IMG/VR virus record: IMGVR_UViG_3300020469_000090
Location: 1 to 41,978 of that record
DNA from: a virus
Strand: one strand, 5' to 3'
DNA length: 41,978 bases
Part shown: one piece after another, positions 38,601-41,978 of the stretch
How the letters are laid out: each line of letters begins with the position of its first letter
How positions within the stretch are numbered: the first letter of the stretch is position 1
Notes under the pieces: generated by a model
What the model saw: the letters and a program-made list of their open reading frames with translations, nothing else
What the model was told of the DNA's origin: nothing
The model's database searches: none
Position numbers and translations under genes: made by a program

Positions 38601-39240
38601 TCCTGTCACATTCCAGAAGAAGATGACAGCACAAGAGTTACAGACTCTAAACTTTACATTATCTAATGATGATGGTACTTATTTGAAGAAGACATTCCTT
38701 GCTGAGGATGATGGTACTGGTAATCCTACTGTGGTTGCTGGTACTGCATATAATAGTGGGGATATAGCATATAATGTAGATTGGACTCCAGGTACATACT
38801 TGGGATGGATCTATGATAATGGTGATTGGTATAAGTTTGGTCTAAGTGATACTGCACCTATTACCTCTAACAGGTACTCAGGTGTCACTCATTATGGTAT
38901 TGGTGAAGCACCAGACGCTGCTAATAGAATGAAGATCTCTGGTAATGTGAAAGTTACTGGTGATATTGATGTAACTGGTAAGTATGGTTGTGCTGATAAG
39001 TATGCTCTCGCAACGGGTGTTAGCTTAGGAAATAATGGTACAATGTATGCTGGTAATGGAGTAACAACTGCGTTTGCAATTTCTCCAGGTCATACTCCAT
39101 ATTCTGTAATGGTATTCTTAAATGGTGTTTGTCAGGTACCTGGCGTTGATTACACCGTTACTGGTAATGCTGTAGATTTCTCCATCTCGACTACTCCTGC
39201 GACTGGTGATAATGTGCAGATACGTGAGTTAGTTATCTAA
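35671..39240 (+). CDS. Large tail-fibre or tailspike-like protein (1189 aa)
   Basis: The N-terminus (TGRIIYVNPDDFDASDAFDNRGNSALRPFKTLQRAFLEVARFSY) has the YVNP....D...G......P.KTLQ.A pattern of parallel beta-helix tailspikes. The middle is beta-rich with no clear enzyme residues. Near the end, KISGNVKVTGDIDVTGKYG and GVTTAFAISPGHTPYSVMVFLNGVCQVPGVDYTV are recurring phage structural modules. The gene is by far the largest in the fibre cluster and probably a virion appendage or receptor-interacting component. It begins 28 bp after a late box. Confidence 0.65.
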   Translation: MALTRLKNIITSRTGRIIYVNPDDFDASDAFDNRGNSALRPFKTLQRAFLEVARFSYRVGLSNDEFDAFSIYLYPSEYVIDNRPGIADYNQIQPFNENTNFDLTSASNELYKFNSTRGGIIAPRGVSVIGSDLRRTKITPKYVPYPTVQGSLGITAANEPVPAGIFKLTGGCYFWQMSFFDGDNTGVYYRDDLAQIAPNFSHHKLTCFEFANIEDLELYYQKISKGYAVIPDTSGVVAQDQMQTRVEENRIVGPISDEFAVSQIIRNGQTATAFTVDALGNPKNHGFSVGVAVNISGVTGPTDQDALLYNGSFLVTSAQGNQFTYQLSSEPSGNALGSNILVKVEIDTVDSASPYVFNCSLRSVWGINGMAADGSQATGFKSMVVAQFTGISLQKDDRAFVLYNQTTGAYEAQAAGSGAHINGLAKYRKGWRHRHIFAANDAFIQVVSVFAVGFGDHFFADSGGDLSITNSNSNFGNTSLRSKGFKSASFTKDKAGQLTHVIPPKSLDDVSEISVNWITVDITKTRSVADPTKLYLYGYTVETGKPPSKVQGYTVGARRDDVNTPDRLYVLLIASGASEPTTHYADVSPSGSTVTGTSAGDDESPLKWDSTNGQWYLQVDGTANTIYTTLQANSIYQNLGFTPTTFIRRVPDARNLVDRVYRYRYVLDKDAFPVPRPPITGYVIQPRSSETNSPAYSKTYYIYAVETHQVFVKGVTDGIYYLTLLNASVSPSTSNFNDFAFSQPVVDLYPAFDRDNPVADPAAAVCIASNETLGVITTTDGASPTPNEDKQRSLTKETSQFILLESENNLGYNTTSNVLNNISVTARLGDAEERKIALKLNADNSVQPILCELRRYSILRASGHTFEYLGFGPGNYSTAFPSTQVEVLTPAQVRLSQSLKEGAGVAYYSGVNSDGELFVGNQVINPVTGQITNEDIAQLNVLGEEGTTIETFSEVVLTDKLTVIGGASNQLESVFSGPVTFQKKMTAQELQTLNFTLSNDDGTYLKKTFLAEDDGTGNPTVVAGTAYNSGDIAYNVDWTPGTYLGWIYDNGDWYKFGLSDTAPITSNRYSGVTHYGIGEAPDAANRMKISGNVKVTGDIDVTGKYGCADKYALATGVSLGNNGTMYAGNGVTTAFAISPGHTPYSVMVFLNGVCQVPGVDYTVTGNAVDFSISTTPATGDNVQIRELVI

Positions 39241-39243
39241 ATA
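39237..39243 (+). promoter_or_regulatory. T4-type late promoter box CTAAATA
   Basis: It lies 28 bp before the 288-aa gene; TAA is the stop of the 1189-aa gene. Confidence 0.6.
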
Positions 39244-39264
39244 GTAATAACATTGAGGTAATCC

Positions 39265-40131
39265 ATGTCCACCAAGATTATAGGAACCCAGATTGATCAA
39301 GCGACCAGAGCAATAATGACTGCTCTCTCGGTTACAGAGCAAATCAATCTACCTAGTCTAAACCAAACAGCAGTCAATGCTTTAGGCACACCTGCTTATG
39401 GTACTTTGGTGTACAATAGTACTGAAGATGCTGCCCAGATGTGGAAAGCAGACTCTGGTGGAGCACCAGGTTGGGCAAGTGTTGGAGGAGGTGGTCCTTC
39501 TATTGGTGAGAATAGCATCATCAGGACTAATGGTCCAACTATTTCTGAAAATTTATCAGTAGGTCCTACTGCCAATGCTGGTGCTGAGTTTACAAATGGT
39601 TTTAGTGCAGGTCCAATTACAATAGCAAATGGTTACACAGTAACTATTGAAAATGGAGCAACGTGGAACATACTTGGTGGTGATGATTATTCAACCTTTG
39701 AGGTTAATGACATCATTGCTAGTAATGGAATGATTCATAACCTTACATCTAAACGTAGAGAAGACGTAGTACATTCTGTTACTGATAATAGTACCGTAAC
39801 CCACTCATTAAATAATGGTAGTGTACTTTGGATTACTAGGGAATCTGGAGGAGACTTTAGTCTTTATATAAATGATGTACCTAGTGGTACTGGTAATGTT
39901 TATCATTTAAAAGTCTTTATGGAAGAGGCAGGTGCTAATGATAGACCTACTACCATTTATATAAATGGTAACCGTCATGATGTACAGTGGGAGAATGGTG
40001 GTCTGAATGGATCAGATTACAAATATCATATGACATGGTTTGAGATATTTGATAAACCAAACCCCGAAGGTGGTTATAATGATGATGATAATTATATCGT
40101 ATTTGGAACTGGCAACCGCTATCAACCATAA
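39265..40131 (+). CDS. Tail fibre-like virion protein (288 aa)
   Basis: Opening IGTQIDQATRAIMTALSVTEQINLPSLN, then GTPAYGTLVYNSTEDAAQMWK, the fibre module seen in many phages (Y...G.LVYN......Q.W). The remainder is Gly/Thr/Asn-rich beta, with DRPTTIYINGNRHDVQWENGG and a closing FGTGNRY. No cysteine-rich or enzymatic motif. It precedes the tandem Gly-rich genes; perhaps the shaft to which they attach. Confidence 0.6.
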   Translation: MSTKIIGTQIDQATRAIMTALSVTEQINLPSLNQTAVNALGTPAYGTLVYNSTEDAAQMWKADSGGAPGWASVGGGGPSIGENSIIRTNGPTISENLSVGPTANAGAEFTNGFSAGPITIANGYTVTIENGATWNILGGDDYSTFEVNDIIASNGMIHNLTSKRREDVVHSVTDNSTVTHSLNNGSVLWITRESGGDFSLYINDVPSGTGNVYHLKVFMEEAGANDRPTTIYINGNRHDVQWENGGLNGSDYKYHMTWFEIFDKPNPEGGYNDDDNYIVFGTGNRYQP

Positions 40132-40134
40132 ATA
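40127..40134 (+). promoter_or_regulatory. T4-type late promoter box CATAAATA
   Basis: It lies 30 bp before the first glycine-rich gene; TAA is the stop of the 288-aa gene. Confidence 0.6.
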
Positions 40135-40156
40135 ACATTATAGTAACCTACAGAAT

Positions 40157-40966
40157 ATGGCACAGTTAAACTTAGGAGCTATTAAAGATCTCGGAGGCAT
40201 TGGTGGATTTACTTTCTCAAGTGGAGGTATAACTGCTAATGGTACTCTTAATGTACAAGACATTGAGATAACAGGAAGTGTTTCTGGATCTTCTAGTTAC
40301 CTATTACCTAGTCCGTCTGGACATACAGATGAATATATTTCAACTAATGGATCATCATTGACATGGGGCAGTTTATCCTCTGCTTCTGGTGTAAGATCCA
40401 TGCAAGTATGGACTAACAATGGTACTTGGTATAGACCTAGTGGTGTAAAAACTATCATGGTTACTGTTACTGGTGCAGGTGGTGGTGGATCAGGATATGG
40501 TGAAGGAGGGGGTGCTGGAGGTACAGCACAACGTCAGTTAGATGTTACTAATATTTCTTCAGTTAACGTATCTGTAGGAAACCCAGGTAGTGGTACTAGT
40601 TACTCTGGATGTGGAGGCAGTGGTAATACGTCCTCATTTGGTAGTTATTGTAATGCTTCTGGTGGAATTGGTGCTAACTGTTCTCAAAACAGAGCAGGAG
40701 GATATGGTGGTAACGGATCTGGTGGAACATTAAATGTATATGGTGGTGGTGGATATGGTCACGCATCTCACTATTCATATGGTAACCTTTCAAGGGCAGC
40801 ATCTTATTGGGGTGGATCACAACCAAATAGTCATAACCAAAGCAGTTATGCCTATAACCATCAATCTCATTGTGCATGGGGATCAGGTGGATCTGGAGCA
40901 CAGCATAGTTCTAGAGGAGCAGGTGGTCGTGATGGTGTGATAGTCGTCCATGAATTCTACGGCTAA
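40157..40966 (+). CDS. Glycine-rich adhesin-like tail protein, copy 1 (269 aa)
   Basis: Residues 1-60 form a fibre-type N-terminus (GGFTFSSGGITANGTLNVQDIEITGS), residues ~80-100 are SMQVWTNNGTWYRPSGVKTI, and from ~105 the chain is Gly-rich with short polar blocks: GAGGGGSGYGEGGGAGG, SGCGGSGN, GGYGGNGSGG, YGGGGYGH. It ends GAGGRDGVIVVHEFYG. This Gly-motif pattern with variable inserts recalls the polyglycine-II sandwich of gp38-type adhesins. Likely a receptor-binding tip. Copy 2 is the same length, and a third copy follows. Confidence 0.7.
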   Translation: MAQLNLGAIKDLGGIGGFTFSSGGITANGTLNVQDIEITGSVSGSSSYLLPSPSGHTDEYISTNGSSLTWGSLSSASGVRSMQVWTNNGTWYRPSGVKTIMVTVTGAGGGGSGYGEGGGAGGTAQRQLDVTNISSVNVSVGNPGSGTSYSGCGGSGNTSSFGSYCNASGGIGANCSQNRAGGYGGNGSGGTLNVYGGGGYGHASHYSYGNLSRAASYWGGSQPNSHNQSSYAYNHQSHCAWGSGGSGAQHSSRGAGGRDGVIVVHEFYG

Positions 40967-40969
40967 ATA
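40963..40969 (+). promoter_or_regulatory. T4-type late promoter box CTAAATA
   Basis: It lies 28 bp before copy 2; TAA is the stop codon of copy 1. Confidence 0.6.
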
Positions 40970-40990
40970 ATAACAAGGATACATTAACTC

Positions 40991-41800
40991 ATGTCAAAAC
41001 TTAAAGTATCAGCATTAAAAGACTTAACAGGAGCACAGGGATTCATGCTCGCTGGTGGTGGTATCACTGCGTCTACGACATTAACAGTATCTAACATTGT
41101 TGTTAATGGTGAGATTAAAACCCAAAGTACCTACTTCGTACCACCTGTAGGTGGACATTCAGGTAAAGCACTCAAATCTACGGGTAGTGCTTTTGAATGG
41201 TCTGGAGTGTCTGGTGGTGGTGGAATACGAAGTATGCAATCATGGACCAACAACGGTACATGGTATAGACCTACTGGTGTAACAACTATTATTGTTACAG
41301 TTGTAGGTGCTGGTGGCGGGGGATCTGGATTCTGCGAGTCAGGTGGTGCTGGTGGAATGTCAGAGCGAGTTATTGATGTTACTAACGTATCATCAGTTAA
41401 CGTTAGTTGTGGAAATCCAGGTGGTGGTACAAACTACTCTGGATGTGGTGGTAACGGTAATACATCATCATTCGGATCATATTGCAATGCTTCTGGAGGA
41501 ATTGGTGCTAACTGTTCCCAAAACAGATGCGGAGGATATGGTGGAAATGGTTCAGGTGGTAACCTAAATGTATATGGTGGTGGTGGAAATGGTCATGGAT
41601 CTTACTGGTCATTTGGTAACCACACTGGTGGAACATCATTTATAGGAGGTAGTCAACCTTGTTCACATAACCAAAATAACTACGCATATAACCATCAATC
41701 TCATGCTGCATGGGGTGCTGGTGGAAATGGTACGAGACATGGATCTCGTGGTGCTGGTGGTCGTAATGGTTGCGTTATAGTTCAGGAGTTTTACGGATGA
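40991..41800 (+). CDS. Glycine-rich adhesin-like tail protein, copy 2 (269 aa)
   Basis: Same architecture as copy 1 with differences mostly in two regions: the N-terminal module (GAQGFMLAGGGITASTTLTV) and the inserts around residues 205-235 (GSYWSFGNHTGGTSFIGGSQPC against HASHYSYGNLSRAASYWGGSQP in copy 1). Conserved blocks are WTNNGTWYRP.GV.TI, NTSSFGSYCNASGGIGANCSQNR, NHQSH.AWG and GAGGR.G...V.EFYG. It carries additional cysteines (CESGG, VSCGNP, RCGGYG, QPCSHN). Its stop overlaps the start of copy 3 (ATGA). Confidence 0.7.
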   Translation: MSKLKVSALKDLTGAQGFMLAGGGITASTTLTVSNIVVNGEIKTQSTYFVPPVGGHSGKALKSTGSAFEWSGVSGGGGIRSMQSWTNNGTWYRPTGVTTIIVTVVGAGGGGSGFCESGGAGGMSERVIDVTNVSSVNVSCGNPGGGTNYSGCGGNGNTSSFGSYCNASGGIGANCSQNRCGGYGGNGSGGNLNVYGGGGNGHGSYWSFGNHTGGTSFIGGSQPCSHNQNNYAYNHQSHAAWGAGGNGTRHGSRGAGGRNGCVIVQEFYG

Positions 41801-41978
41801 GCGTTCTTAAAGTTAATCACGTTAGTGATATAGCAGGTCTTGGAGGATTTACTTTCTCTAGTGGATCTATTACCTGTAATGGTACATTAAAAGTTGGTAA
41901 CATAGCAATTAACGGTAGTATATCAGGATCATCATCCTATATTATTCCGTCTATGAGTGGTCAGTCAGGAAAATTCCT
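41797..41978 (+). CDS. Glycine-rich adhesin-like tail protein, copy 3 (5' part only)
   Basis: Starts at ATG 41797, overlapping the stop of copy 2 (TGA at 41798-41800), and is open to the window end (60 codons visible). The visible N-terminus MSVLKVNHVSDIAGLGGFTF, then SSGSIT, NGTLKV and SGSSSYIIPSMSG, is homologous to residues 1-60 of copies 1 and 2 and closer to copy 1. Unlike copies 1 and 2 it has no late box of its own. Confidence 0.75.
   Translation, partial: MSVLKVNHVSDIAGLGGFTFSSGSITCNGTLKVGNIAINGSISGSSSYIIPSMSGQSGKF

Larger units (their letters stand above)
40157..41978 (+). repeat. Three tandem paralogous glycine-rich genes (third truncated by window)
   Basis: Genes at 40157, 40991 and 41797 share an N-terminal fibre module. 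The first two have the same length (269 aa) and the same Gly-rich order. Copy 3 resembles copy 1 more than copy 2 (GGFTFSSG.IT.NGTL and SGSSSY). Confidence 0.9.

Noticed and set aside
1-41978. tRNA genes, CRISPR arrays, insertion sequences, integrase or attachment sites
   Set aside because: I looked in the gaps over 100 bp (616-765, 6847-7022, 31704-32114) and found no cloverleaf, direct-repeat array or terminal inverted repeats.

Overview
The window looks like part of the genome of a T4-like cyanomyovirus infecting marine Synechococcus or Prochlorococcus. The evidence is a photosystem II psbA gene, a transaldolase (talC), CP12-like and CpeT-like genes, phoH, thyX and pyrE, all interleaved with T4-type replication and baseplate genes (gp32, gp33, gp53, gp48, gp4, gp26, gp27, gp5). 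The DNA is A+T-rich and densely packed. Many adjacent genes share ATGA or TAATG stop/start overlaps. I saw no tRNA, insertion sequence, integrase or CRISPR array.

Layout. (1) 1-7,418: the 3' part of psbA with a terminator, a very large virion-type protein (1641 aa), two small unknowns, a 2OG-Fe(II)-oxygenase-like gene and a small exported beta-barrel-like protein behind a structured leader. (2) 7,490-15,568: a compact run of small conserved genes and metabolism or replication genes: glutaredoxin, orotate phosphoribosyltransferase, a second oxygenase, thyX, phoH, a PD-(D/E)XK exonuclease, a third oxygenase, gp33, a DUF1825-like gene, gp32 and an exported His-rich protein. (3) 15,647-18,044, minus strand: a basic unknown protein, gp53 and gp48, which converge on gp32's side at a shared terminator and diverge from gp4 with overlapping start codons. 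(4) 18,043-29,793: gp4, a conserved unknown, a gp54-like tube initiator, gp26, a small gene that may be joined to gp26 by a -1 frameshift, two paralogous tape-measure-like proteins, gp27, then the auxiliary genes cp12 and cpeT, then gp5. (5) 29,823-31,703: a short metabolic operon carrying talC behind a good sigma-70-type promoter. (6) 31,704-32,114: a non-coding-looking gap that contains an overlooked 56-aa minus-strand gene with its own late promoter and terminator, and a divergent late promoter. (7) 32,115 to the end: large beta-rich virion and fibre proteins, ending in three tandem glycine-rich adhesin-like paralogues, the last cut by the window edge.

How it works together. D1 (PsbA) sustains light reactions. 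TalC and CP12 would shift host carbon from the Calvin cycle toward the pentose phosphate pathway. PyrE, ThyX and glutaredoxin feed nucleotide synthesis. gp32 and the exonuclease act on replicating DNA. gp33 would recruit RNA polymerase to late promoters, and the window holds a regular series of matching (C/T)(A)TAAATA boxes, most of them 27-35 bp before start codons of virion genes. Most assignments rest on recognised motifs and gene order. Functions of the fibre and small proteins are inferred or unknown.
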